From contig NC_070606.1 in NCBI RefSeq assembly GCF_027172205.1, positions 95,862,534 through 95,926,533 on the forward strand: 64,000 nt of DNA, in the 5' to 3' direction. Within the stretch, counting starts at the first letter, position 1, and every line of letters starts with the position of its first letter. The notes beneath the pieces are model-generated. The model was given only the letters and a program-made list of their open reading frames with translations. It had not been told where the DNA came from and did no database searches. A program made the translations under genes and the position numbers. This document shows positions 43,745 to 55,479 of this stretch, piece by piece. Source of the stretch: Podarcis raffonei (Eukaryota > Chordata > Lepidosauria > Squamata > Lacertidae).

Positions 43745-45727
43745 GATCTAGTTTTAACAATGAGTCCGTAAGTGACTGTGGAGGCCAATTCTGGATCCAC
43801 ATGTCCTTCCACAGTGGGCACATTGGTTTCAGGGCGGGAGTTGAACACGGTGTGGATTTGCCAAGCATGCCTTCCTCTTAGCATATTTCTCCCTTTTGTC
43901 CTGTGTTTGAGCATCTTCAAAGCCCATGACACCTTTGGTAAAGGCTGTTCTCCAATTGGAGAGCTCACAGGCAAGTGTTTCCCAATTGTTGGTGTTTATA
44001 CTACATTTTTAAAAATTTGCCTTGAGACAGTCTTTAAACCTCTTTTGTTGACCACCAGCATTACACTTTCCATTTTTAAGTTCAGAATAGAGCAGATGCT
44101 TTGGAAGACGATAATCAGGCATCTGCACAACATGACCAGTCCAGTGAAGTTGATGTTGAAGAATCATTGCTTCAACACTGAAGATCTTTGCTTCTTTCAG
44201 TACATTGGCATTAGTTTGCCTGTCTTCCCAAGTGATGTGTAAAAATTTTCAGAGTCACTGTTGATGGAATCTTTCGAGGAGTTGGAGATGGTGTTTATAA
44301 GTGGTCCATGTTTCCCAAGCATACAGTAAGGTTAGTAGTACAATAGCTTTGTAAACAAGCGTTTTGGTTTCCCTGCAAATGTTCCGGTCCTTCAATCAGG
44401 AGAAAGCTGCACTTGCAGAGCTCAGGTGATGCTGGATTTTGGTATCAATGTCGGCCCTTGTGGAAAGATAATGGCCCAGTAGGAGAAGTGATCGACATTT
44501 TCCAACGTTACACAATTGAGTTGGATGTGTGGTGCTGCAGAGGGGTTATGTTGGTGTCACACTTTGTTTTTTTGGATGTTGAGTGACAGGCCAAGCTTTA
44601 TGTAAGCTTCTGTGAAGATATTTAGGATGGTTTTTAGGTCATCCTCTGAGTGTGCACACACTACATTGTCATCAGAATACTGAAGCTCTACGATAGAAGT
44701 TATAGTAATCTTACTCTTTGCTTTCAGCCTGCTCAGATTGAAGAGCTTTCTATCTGTTCTATATACAATTTCTACTCTGGTGGGGAGTTGCCCTTCGACA
44801 AAGTGTTGCTGTAATATTTTCATGGAGGAGCCGAATGATGTTCACAAATTTATCTGGCCAGCCAATTTTCAGAAGGACAATCCACAGGGCTTTACAATTT
44901 ACAGTGTTGAAGGCCTTAGTCAGGTCAATAAACGCCATATACAAGGGTTGGTTTTGCTCTGTGCATTTTTCTTGAAGTTGTCAAGCAGTGAAAATCATGT
45001 CCACTGTCCCCCTAGAAGGCTGAAAACCATTTGGGAAGGGTCACCTCGGAAATTGTTAAGAAACTGTTGGCTAAGAATTTTGCTGGCCGCAGCTAATACA
45101 GAGATGTCTTGATAGTTTCCATAATCATGTCTGTCACCTTTTCTTAAAGAGATTGATAATCTTGGCATCCCTAAAGTCTGCTGGGATCTCTTTTCTCTTC
45201 CAGACTTTTTCAATAAGCTTGTGAAGTTGTTGTGTAAGTTCAATTCCACCCACTTTGAAGACTTTGGCAGGCATCCCATCAGGTCTGCTGGCTTTGTTGT
45301 TTTTCATCTGATTAATAGCTGTACACAACTCTCCCAGATATGGAGATACTGCAAGCTCATCTCTAACTTGGTTTTGCAGAATTTGTGAGAGGACCTCAGC
45401 AGCTATGGGGGAGTTGTTGGTAATATTCTTTCCAGTGTAATGCAATAGCTTCTTTATCTTTTAGAAGTATGGTACCGTCTGCTGAGCGTAGGGGGCATAT
45501 GCCATGATTTATTGGCCCATAGATGGTCTTTGTGGCTTTAAAGAAACTCTGTGCATCATGAGTGTCAGCTAAGTGCTGGATCTCTTGAGCTTTTTTAATC
45601 TACCATGTGTTTTTTAGTTCTCTGGCTCTTCTTTGAACCTCAGCCTTAGCATTGGCATAGGTCTTTTTCTTAGTGGCACAGTTTCTATCTCATCATAGCT
45701 CTGATAAGGAGCACATCATAGCGATCT
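43745..45727 (-). mobile_element. Ingi-like LINE, RT to 3' end, antisense
   Basis: Minus-strand frames: KNNKASRPDGMPAKVFKVGG, RKEIPADFRDAKIINLFKKR, MAFIDLTKAFNTVNCKALW, VELQYSDDNVV, and the 3' end with C-terminal finger region. Several frame breaks. Its 5' side is cut by a CR1 at about 45728. Confidence 0.85.
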
Positions 45728-46745
45728 TTAGCACCGAATGGTTCCTCTTCATCCTGGAGAAGAGTGACTAGTGGGGTGCCACAGGGTTCTGTCTTGGGCC
45801 CGGTCTTATTCAACATCTTTATCAACAACTTGGATGATGGACTCAAGGGCATCCTGATCAAATTTGCAGATGACACCAAACTGGGAGGGGTGGCTAACAC
45901 CCCAGAGGACAGGATCACACTTCAAAACGACCTTGACAGATTGGAGAACTGGGCCAAAACAAACAAGATGAATTTTAACAGGGAGAAATGTAAAGTATTG
46001 CACTTGGGCGAAAAAAATGAGAGGCACAAATACAAGATGGGTGACACCTGGCTTGAGAGCAGTACATGTGAAAAGGATCTAGGAGTCTTGGTTGACCACA
46101 AACTTGACATGAGCCAACAGTGTGACGCGGCAGCTAAAAAAGCCAATGCAATTCTGGGCTGCATCAATAGGAGTATAGCATCTAGATCAAGGGAAGTAAT
46201 AGTGCCACTGTATTCTGCTCTGGTCAGACCTCACCGGGAGTACTGTGTCCAGTTCTGGGCGCCACAGTTCAAGAAGGACACTGACAAACTGGAACGTGTC
46301 CAGAGGAGGGCAACCAAAATGGTCAAAGGCCTGGAAACGATGCCTTATGAGGAATGGCTAAGGGAGCTGGGCATGTTTAGCCTGGAGAAAAGGAGGTTAA
46401 GGAGTGATATGATACCCATGTTCAAATATATAAAAGGATGTCACATAGAGGAGGGAGAAAGGTTGTTTTCTGCTGCTCCAGAGAAGCAGACACGGAGCAA
46501 TGGATCCAAACTGCAGGAAAGAAGATTCCACCTAAACATTAGGAAGAACTTCCTGACAGTAAGAGCTGTTCGACAGTGGAATTTGCTACGAAGGAGTGTG
46601 GTGGAGTCTCCTTCTTTGGAGGTCTTTAAGCAGAGGCTTGACAACCATATGTCAGGAGTGCTCTGATGGCGTTTCCTGCTTGGCAGGGGGTTGGACTCGA
46701 TGGCCCTTGTGGTCTCTTCCAACTCTATGATTCTATGATTCTATG
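45728..46745 (+). mobile_element. CR1 LINE 3' part, young
   Basis: Open frame of 300 residues from [20 protein letters not shown] to HMSGVL, then 3' UTR and ATTCTATG repeats. 5'-truncated; inserted into or next to the Ingi-like LINE. Confidence 0.95.
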
Positions 46746-46889
46746 TATGTGTTCTTATATCACAGTAGACATTCCTAAGGAGAGCGTAATATCCTCTGCC
46801 TATTCTTTTCTAAAACTGAGCAACTAGGCAGGACCCATGTCAGTCTGTCGAGGCAGCATTGAGCATCAGATAAATTTGTGGGAATGTAG

Positions 46890-47300
46890 TTATAACTTCT
46901 TTGATTACACGTGAAAAACCAGCCATTTGGAAGGGTTGAGAGTTGCTCATTAATGCCGGTAAGGACTTCACTCAGCAGTGGGGTTTAAAAGCATAGGGGA
47001 TATAATTGAACCCTACGGAACCCCACAGTGAAGGCCCCATGGGACTGAATCACTCTCCAAGCAACACCCTCTGAGAACAACCATCCAAGTAGGACTGGAA
47101 GAACCACATAGTGGTGACACCCACACCTAACTTAGACAGCTGCTCTAGAAGGATACCAAGATCAATGGTATCAAAAGCCACCGAGAGGTCGAAGAAAATT
47201 AACAGGGACTCGTTTTTCCTGTCTCTCTACTGCCAGTGGTCATCATACAGGGCAACCTGTTGGATGTATCCATTGGTACAGTCAAATGCAACATTCCCTA
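46890..47300 (-). mobile_element. L2 LINE fragment, antisense (RT N-part)
   Basis: Reverse frames: [40 protein letters not shown], then a GVPQGSI-like end. This is the L2 RT region just upstream of the part at 43080-43740, so the two may be halves of one copy separated by the Ingi-like and CR1 insertions. Confidence 0.8.
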
Positions 47301-47768
47301 TTTCCCTAGAGTGGGCACAGGCAGGGGAATATCCAGTCAGTGTGACTTCCTGTTCCACTGACTGGATCATCCTCCCCCTGCATGTGACCTGGGAGATGGG
47401 CGTGGCTCTAGCTGACTCCACAAAAGAGCCGAGTCACGCAACCATTTTCTCACTTGCGCTTTTGTCTTGAAGTTGTCTTGTTCTATCTTTTGCTGCCATG
47501 CTGCTCTCCTGCAGCCATTTTGTTGTATTACTGTAATTTTGTTCTCTGCAGCTCTGCAGCTTTCAAAGAGGGAATCTTTCCCAGCCCTACCTTGAGTTAC
47601 CCTACAGTGTGTTCATTTGACAACAGATACAGACTATCCCAGCACTGGTGCTGCAGGAAGTATCTACACCTGACCAGTGGCATTTTGGAAGGGTGTATAG
47701 CATGATCACCATCACCATTTCCTTCTTGATGTTCATTTGGGGCATGTGCACAGAAGAAAAAGCATGAA
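47301..47768. other. Intergenic, no element assigned
   Basis: No recognised coding or repeat structure; some LTR-like AT/GC alternation only. Confidence 0.3.
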
Positions 47769-49133
47769 AAACATAATCAAGAGGAGGGTTTTCACATATT
47801 AAGTAGCCACCCCTAGGCTTGTGGATGGCAGGATCTAGAATCCGCCTACTTTGAAAGCAGTGTGTTGAGGACAAGCATGAAGAATTCTGGATTGAGGGGG
47901 GAAATATTAAATTAATAAAGTTTAAATAAAACATTGTTAGACCTCTGGGTCTTCTCTTGACCTCGGGTCCCTGGCAAATTTCCCCAACTTGCCACCCTCT
48001 GAAGTGGGACCTGGATATTCAATTAAGTTTTACTCAGAGTAGAACCATTGAAATTAATAGTCATGACTGACTTGGGGCCCTTAATTTGAATGGGCCATTT
48101 CTGAGTAAAACTTGCTTGTATACCACCCCATAAAACCATTTATAAAATCATACAGTTGTTATTGAGTAAAATGATAGGGTTACATGCATTAGCCTTTTTT
48201 CAATAAGGTGCCTAAATATCAAAATACTAGGTGCTTTTCTGATTTCGGCTGGCAACTTATTCCAGACGGCTGGAGCTGCGTTACTAAAAACCCAATTTCT
48301 ATACATACTAAGTATAGAAAATGCACTGGTCAGGCAGGGAGATACGAAACTTGTAAGTTAAAACAGAAGTAAAGCTGTTGCTAGGGAGTGGGGAGAAGCA
48401 TCTAGGAAGCCCCAATATTTCCTTTTCCTCTTCACTGCTTTACAGTGGCATTTTCCCCACCTACACAGGTAAAGCGGCTCAGGAGGAAGAGAAGCCTGGC
48501 TGACAGACTGCCCTTACATCCTGGAAAGAGATAACCATTCTCATCCACATGATACACAGGTCACGTGGAATCCACTGAGAAGTGGCACCAGAACTGGCCT
48601 TGCCACCAAGAGCCAATGCCAGGACCAAACTAGACATAGCAGCAGGCAGCTCCATCTCATGTTTCCCCTAACTATTCACAGGGATGGGAGAGCCTAACTC
48701 TCACGGAAATGGCATCCCAGGGGAAAGGCGAGACTTATGGCAGATTTCATTCTTTCTCTCTCTGCTTCTGCTTCGTTTTGGCAGGCCATGGTGTGTGTGA
48801 AAAGTCAGCAATGGCCTTATTCTGGAGGCATGTTAAAAGTCCTCCAAGCCCTTTGCAAAGAGGAAAGCAAAGAGGAGGTTAATAAAAATCAAGGAAAATC
48901 GTCTTCCTTTTGGTTTTGTAGTATCTTAAATCCATGCTTCAGTGAGCAATAAGGTACTATAGTACGTCATTTATTGCCAGAGACGTTGCCCTGTTAATCT
49001 TGCAGCATCAACAAAGAGCCTTGGGATACTTTAAAAATACAACACTTTCCTACGTTTGTTCTGAAAACGGTGTGTAAACCTGGGTGTAAGCATTACTTCT
49101 AAGAGCTACTGAATACAAAGGGAGGTGCACAGC
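47769..49133 (+). repeat. Spacer block, copy B
   Basis: Direct repeat of 27272-28990 (see copy A). It lacks the miniature transposon and so preserves the empty TA site at 48922-48923. Its right end runs straight into the Gypsy fragment. Confidence 0.88.
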
Positions 49134-51880
49134 GGATGTGGAAGTGGACAGTACCAGTGCAACCTCCAACCATCTGGTGTAGGAGTCCACCACTATGAAG
49201 AATGTTTTTCCCTGGAAAGGGCCAGCGAAGTCCACCTGCAGGCGTGACCATAGTTCCTGGGGGGACTCCCAGGACTGGGCTGGGGCCCTTGGGGAATCCA
49301 GGCGGGATTCTTGGCAGGTCTGGAAATGTTTGACCCAGGCCTGTATCTCTCCATCGATCCCCGGCCACCACACATAATTCCTGGCACAGGCCTTCATTCT
49401 CACTACCCCTGGGTGTGTCTCGTGTAGGGCTGTGAGGACTCTTTTGCAGAGGGGCTGGGGAATGACAATCCTGCTTCTCCATAACAGGAACCCCTTGTGG
49501 GCTGATAGTTCATGTTTGCAGGTTGTGTAGCCAGTGAATTCTGGCCTGGGGCTGCTGCTGGGCCATCCCCTCCACACACAGTCCAGGACCCAGGAGATGA
49601 CCCTATCTTTCATGGAATGGTCTGCAACTTCTTGTGCCTGAATGGGGCGGTCAGGAAGCAGCTCCAGGCTCATAACCTCTTGCGCGGGCGCTGGGTCAGG
49701 GCCTGTTTCTGGTAGTGGTAGGCTGCTGAGGGCGTCTGCATGGCCAATCCCTTCCCAGGGTGGTGGATCAGGGCATACTGGTATCTGGTGAGGAAAATTG
49801 ACCACCTGAGGATGCGGGGAGACAGCACTTGGGGGGGTCTGCTTCTTGGGGGCAAACAGGCCGAGCAATAGCTTGTGAAGAAGAGAAGAAGAGTTTGGAT
49901 TTGATATCCCATCTTTCACTCCCCTTACGGAGTCTTAAAGTGGCCAACATTCTCCTTTCCCTTCCTCCCCCACAACAAACACTCTGTGAGGTGAGTGGTG
50001 GGGCTGAGAGACTTCAGAGAAGTGTGACTAGCCCAAGGTCACCCAGCAGCTGCATGTGGAGGAGCAGAGACGTGAACCCGGTACACCAGATTACAAGTCC
50101 ACTGCTCTTAACCACTACACCACACTGGCTCATTACCATGGTTAGTCACCATGGTAAAGGTCAGTCCTGGTCAGTCACCATGGTAAAGGGTCGCTCATAC
50201 AAGAAAGAAATCATGGATTTTTTTTACTCCCTTCACGTTTGCCAGACCCACCTTGTTGATTTGTGAGTAGTTCCACTCGGCTGCGGTGAGCATCTGGGAA
50301 AAGTATATACCGGCACCTCTCTTCCGTCCGGGAGTTGGTGTCCCAGGACAGTACTGATGCCTTAGGGTGAGGTGCCACATGCTAGCACCACCGGCAGCCT
50401 CTCGTTGAAGTGTGCCAAGACTGAGTTCAAGACGAGCAAGTCCTTGACTGCCTGGAAAACGGCCTCCTGGCACTAGCCCCACACCCAAGGGGCCCACTTG
50501 TCTAGGAGTCTGTGTAGAGGCTCCGCTACTGCCGCCTTATGAGGAAGGAAGGTGAGGTAAAAGTTCAATAGTCCCAAGAAGGCCTGAAGTTCAGTCTTGC
50601 CCTTGGGCGCTGGGTCATCATAAATGGCCCATACCTTGTCACTGGTTAGGTGGACCCCTTCTGCATCCACCGCAAATCCCAGAAAGTCCACCTGGGGCAC
50701 TCCTAGTAGACACTTTTCCTGCTTCACCTTGAGGCCTGTCGTCCGGAAACGGTGCAGGACGGTGCGGAGGCAGTTCCCGAGCTCCTCTGGCGTGGGCCCG
50801 GCGATCAACAAATCATGAAAGAAGGGGGTGGCACCAGGAGTCCCTTTAAGGTGAGAGTCCATTACATTCTGGAATATGCCTGGCACCACACTGACGCCAA
50901 ATTGCAGCCGCCTTACCCTGAATGCTCCTCTGTGCGTCACAATCGTCTGTGCCTCTGCTGTGGCCTCGTCCACCAGCAACTGTTGATAGGCTTGCCAAAA
51001 AAAATTGACCCAGCTTGCCAAAAAGTTTCACCCAGCCAGGTTGGTGAGGACCTGGCTGACTACTGGGACTGGGTATGCATGGGCCGTGAGGGCCTTGTTT
51101 ATGGTACATTCGTAGTCTGCGCAGATGCGGACCCAACCATTAGGCTTGACAGGTGTATTGGTGTTTCCCAGGGGGCATTAGGCACCGGGTCCAGCACTCC
51201 TTGCTCCATAAGCCGGTCCAATTCCTTGTCTATACAGGGTTTCATGGCAAATAGGACCCAGTGGGCCTTGAGCCTGATGGGTCATACGGTGGGGTCTAGC
51301 TGTAGGGCATTGGGGGGGTATATTGTCCCAATGCCTCGTCAAAAAACCCCAGAAACACTTTGCATATGGCATCCACGTCCACTTGTAAGCTAGTGCGGGT
51401 CACCCCAGTGACGGCTTGCCCCAGCGGTCCAAACCATGCCAATCCTAGCAAGCTAATGTAGGGGCCACAAGAAAGTCCTCAATATTGCACCCTGAAGGTC
51501 CCCACCCCCATTGTGGGGACCTTACGTTTCTGGAAGTCCCAGAGGGTGAATGAGGCCGGCTTGAGTTTGGGACCCCCGCTAGGGCACAGTTCCCTTAAGG
51601 TTTATGCCGAGATTATGGATAGAGTTGAACCCGTGTCAAGCTCCATGCAGCACAGGGCCCCCTCTATCTGTAACTCTACATAAATTTTCTCTGTGTTGGA
51701 ATGGGGCAACTGGTATACCTGGCAGTCCATGATCTCCGTCGAGTTGCCTTGGTGTGTTGGGCACCGGGACCTGGGCCTCTTGGGTCAGTTATCTGATGCC
51801 CCCACAAAGTCAATGGGCAAAGTTGAAGCCCTTCTTTGCAGGCACCTACTATCTTCAGTGTGAGAAGGCACCTATGATGA
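49134..51880 (-). mobile_element. Ty3/Gypsy pol fragment, broken
   Basis: Fossil. In reverse order along the strand: an aspartic protease signature (ELDTGS), reverse transcriptase and RNase H region (VDFLGFAVDAEGVHLTSDK, LQAFLGLLNFYLTFLP), integrase zinc-binding region (HETHPGVVRMKACARNYVWW) and catalytic-core start (DFAGPF, FIVVDSYTRWLEVA). LTRs were not identified. Carries multiple breaks (several frames) and a SINE insertion at 49877-50132, so it is old and inactive. Confidence 0.9.
49877..50132 (-). mobile_element. CORE-SINE (MIR-like), full length, in the Gypsy fragment
   Basis: AGAAGAAGAGTTTGGATTTG at left, tRNA-like head (reverse of CCAGTGTGGTGTAGTGGTTA) at right. A local CACCATGGTAAAGG repeat follows at 50148-50190. 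Confidence 0.92.
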
Positions 51881-52006
51881 CCCCAACCTGATTTTTTAAA
51901 CCACAGGGGATCCATTCATGTCCCTCACTCTGTTTAATCAACATTGACCATCAGTTTGTTTGAAACATGCTGCTAAAACATGACCATAAATTATTTCTAC
52001 GTTTAC

Positions 52007-52147
52007 CTGCTTCAAATGGCAAAAATTCTTCTCTAGACCTAAAATTTCCATCCTTGTCCAAAAAGTGGCTTGGGTTGAACTCTTCAGGTTTTTCCATCGC
52101 GTGGGATCGACAAGAACAGAGTTCAGATCTGGAGCAACAAATGCCCC
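52007..52147 (-). pseudogene. CYP2 locus 2, exon 8 with 1-nt deletion
   Basis: 141 nt against the expected 142. The first part reads [18 protein letters not shown]. The downstream half matches the family only in the next frame ([12 protein letters not shown] and EEFLPF). Acceptor and donor are intact. Confidence 0.9.
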
Positions 52148-52242
52148 CTGAAAAGGAAAAACAGCTGTCTCAGAATGCATCTGGAACAGCAGAAAACAGT
52201 TTTGCCATTCACTGCCCCAAATCTTAACACATTTCTCACATA

Positions 52243-52487
52243 CAGTGGTACCTTGGGTTACAGATGCTTCAGGTTATGTGTTTTCGGGTTGCGCACCGCG
52301 GTGCACCCGGAAATACTGGAACGGGTTACATCTGGGTTTCGGCACTCGCGCATGCACAGAAATGCTAAAACACGCTTTGTGCATGCGCAGAAGTGCCAAA
52401 TCGCAACCCGCATGTGCGCAGGCGCAGCACTGCGGGTTGCAAATGTGCCTCCTGCACAGATCACGTTAGCAACCCAAGATTCCACTG
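52243..52487 (+). mobile_element. Tc1/mariner-type miniature element, 245 bp
   Basis: Ends CAGTGGTACCTTGGGTTACA and AACCCAAGATTCCACTG; TA at 52241-52242 and 52488-52489. The interior is CpG-rich (GCGCATGC). Lies in intron 7 of CYP2 locus 2. Confidence 0.88.
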
Positions 52488-52731
52488 TAGAGAGATAAAG
52501 TCAATAAGCACAATATTTCATTCAAATCTTGATTTGGTGCATCAGAAGATAGCATGTATTTCTCATAATAGAATTTATTAAGTTTCAGATTATTAATCTT
52601 CAGATTTCTTTTTGAGAGAGGGGAGATCCTTCTCCCTCAGATTTTGTGCTGCATATGTGCATTTAAAGTGCCACTCTCAAGTACTCTTTGCTCTCAAAAT
52701 ATACAACTGCTGCCTTATCTATATCCTGTAC

Positions 52732-52919
52732 CTTTGGAACATGAAAACCATGCATTTCCAAATCCTTTGCATTTAGTCTGGGAATCCCAACTAATAAGGG
52801 ATATTTTGCACACAAAATTTCATGCATCACCGCGTTGGTGTAAGGCAGTTTCTTTCGATCTTCATAGCAAATGGGAAGGGAGGAACCTAAAACATCTTCC
52901 ATCTCCTTGTAGATTTTAT
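52732..52919 (-). pseudogene. CYP2 locus 2, exon 7 with lost ExxR arginine
   Basis: 188 nt, open in frame. Encodes DKIYKEMEDVLG, then KKLPYTNAVMHEILCAKYP, where HETQRF is expected. The Arg that forms the K-helix salt-bridge network is Cys. Acceptor CTGCAG, donor GTACAG. Confidence 0.9.
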
Positions 52920-52960
52920 CTGCAGTGAAAAGTGGGAAATGAAGCTTTATTTTAAAATAA

Positions 52961-53317
52961 GGTAAAGGTAAAGGTACCCCTGCCCGTACGGGCCAGTCTT
53001 GACAGACTCTGGGGTTGTGCGCCCATCTCACTTAAGAGGCCAGGGGCCAGCGCTGTCCGGAGACACTTCCAGGTCACGTGGCCAGCGTGACAAAGCTGCA
53101 TCTGGCGAGCAAGCGCAGCACACGGAAACGCCGTTTACCTTCCCGCCAGTAAGCGGTCCCTATTTATCTACTTGCACCCGGGGGTGCTTTCGAACTGCTA
53201 GGTTGCAGGCGCTGGGACCGAGCAGCGGGAGCGCACCCTGCCGCGGGGATTCGAACCGCCGACCTTTTGATCGGCAAGCCCTAGGCACTGAGGCTTTTAC
53301 CCACAGCGCCACCTGGT
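52961..53317 (-). mobile_element. Squamate tRNA-derived SINE, full length, antisense
   Basis: GGTAAAGGTAAAGGTACC at left is the reversed tail; at right GGGGATTCGAACCGCCGACC is the reversed B box and CACAGCGCCACCTGG the reversed head. CpG-rich, so rather young. Lies in intron 6 of CYP2 locus 2, about 40 bp from exon 7. Confidence 0.93.
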
Positions 53318-53465
53318 TTAAATCTGAGAAACTTCTGACAATCAAGCTGTATAGGGTGGGGTGAAAAGACCCTGGTATATTAAGTGAGGCTCATTGGTAT
53401 ATGCTGGCAGCACCCTGAAAATAAGAAGTTAACAATTAAATACCTTGAATGCAGCTGCATGTGGG

Positions 53466-53662
53466 AAAGGTCTATTGCTCTGTGGTAGAACATCTGCTTT
53501 GCATGCAGAAGGTCCGTGATTCAATTCCCAGAATCTCCAGGTAGGGCTGGGAATGTTCCTTCCCTGAAATCCCGGAGAGCTGATGGCAGCCAGTGTAGGC
53601 AATACTGAGCTGGATGGACCCTGGCCCTGACTCAGCAGCAGCCAGTTTCTCATGTTTCCACA
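53466..53662 (+). mobile_element. tRNA-Ala-derived SINE
   Basis: GCTCTGTGGTAGAACATCTG and CTTTGCATGCAGAAGGTCCG follow tRNA-Ala(UGC), with a B-box-like TGATTCAATTC. The tail has TACTGAGCTGGATGGACCC. Diverged from a functional tRNA and lacking its 3' stem. Confidence 0.75.
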
Positions 53663-55475
53663 AATTCATAGGGGAGTTCCTTACTCTCTGGGAAGACTAT
53701 TTCACCAGGAGCCAGATCAAATGTTTCTTTCACCCACTCAGTTCTGCCCTTACTGAAACTCAGTGCCTGGCTTCTCTCCCACACAGAACAGGATTGCAGC
53801 CAGTGCATGGAGGCTAGTTAGCACAAATCTATGACTGGCCATTTCTCCCTGTCTTCCTCCTGGCAGAGTGGCCACAGTGGCGACCCACACTGTGCCCTGC
53901 TCAGCCATACCCCAAGGAAAACACCTCTGTGGTGAAATCTGCAAAGCAGGCACAAGCATGTGGCAGAGGAGGAGAGCTGGCGATGATGCTCCTGAGTCGG
54001 ATTGAGGGCCAATCAACCCTCCTGCTGCTGCCATCTTTGGATGCAATGTAAAAAACGCCAAGGAGGTGGCAGGAGTAGCAGGGATTAAGCAGCTTGCCAC
54101 AGCAGCAAAATGGCATTTGGCCACAACTAGAGCCCACAGATACTGTAGCACCCTGCTTGTGGTTAACGCTTAGCTGGAATGAAATATTCAACGCAGCAAT
54201 AGAGAAATTAAAATAATAATTTATTTGTCAGACAAATAAATGAGAGGCACAGTGGTATATGGTTACCAAGCTCTGGCCTGGCCTCCTGCCATTATGGCCA
54301 GCACTTATATTTCCTTAACCCAGCCCCCTTGCTCCTCCTTTGGCTGCCTCTGTCCAATCAGCCTGGTTGAAATTCCTATTGGCTGTTTGCTAGAACCAAT
54401 CATAAAAGATACACCCATTTTCTATTACCTTTTATGGGAGACAAAGAGCTATATTTCCTTCTATTTATAAATGGCAAACAAGTAGCCATACATCTCACAT
54501 TAACCTCGACAAGGCACCTTAATTACCAGATCACCTTTGCCCCCTTCATTCTAAAATAGAGCAGATGGCTAAAATAGATGGTGGCTATTTTTATCTAACA
54601 GATCTTTTGTTCACCTTTTCACACACAGCATCAATGAAATAATAATCTAACATAAGAATCTAATATTTCTTACTTTCCTTTGCCTACTGCATTCAGACAA
54701 CAGATACAATATCATAAAAACTTTTTAAAAGGAAAAGAAACCTTTGCAGAGTAAAAAGAGGAACTCAGTTTAAAAGGAAACGGCTTAAAAAAGGCTCCCC
54801 ATATTACTCCCCCTCTTGCCAGCCAGATGCTTAGCCTTTTGACCTTTAGGCAAATATGGCTCTTTGTATGATGAGAGGCCAAATGGCATTACTTTCTATT
54901 AAACAATAAACCTTACTATTTACCAACTCTTAATCTAGCAGCTTTTACAGCTTAATTGCACTCTGCAACATGTAGGGTCAGTGACCTTGCTCTCAGCCTT
55001 TTTTTATGACTGCCATAAACCAGAGGGCCCCTCCGTCTCAGAGCTGGCAGCTGGTGTCCTGCCTGGCATGAAATATTTGTGAATTTAAGCTCATTTTAAA
55101 ATACAACCTTGATCAAAAATACAGGCTTTGATCAGATGCCTCAATACTAAAGGAGGAATGAAGGTGCCCCACAGAGTCCTCTGGGGCCTCTCCTCACTTT
55201 TTTTTTACCTCAGGAATGTAACCAGCACCAGCCTGGTCACTCTGGCCTGCCTTTTCCTCTCAGTGCCTCAGAGAGACAGGGCAGGAAAGGGGAAAAGGAT
55301 GGCTAACAGCCTAACAGCAGGACTGAGTGAAAATTAGTAGCACTCTTGGTTAATTGGGGGTTCATATCGGGGGGGGATTGCTTCCCAGTGGATGGAGTGT
55401 GAGGGGGGAAACAAGCATCTCCTTGTGGTGGTACTTAAAATGGTTGTTTGGAATTAAGTATAATGAGGGGATTCT
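53663..55475. other. CYP2 locus 2 intron 6, no element assigned
   Basis: AT-rich with possible LTR-like features at about 54200-54440 (reversed ATTGG boxes), not strong enough to call. Confidence 0.3.
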
Positions 55476-55479
55476 AGAG

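Noticed and set aside
53466-53540. tRNA-Ala gene
   Set aside because: Substitutions in conserved arms, no 3' stem and a SINE body follow.
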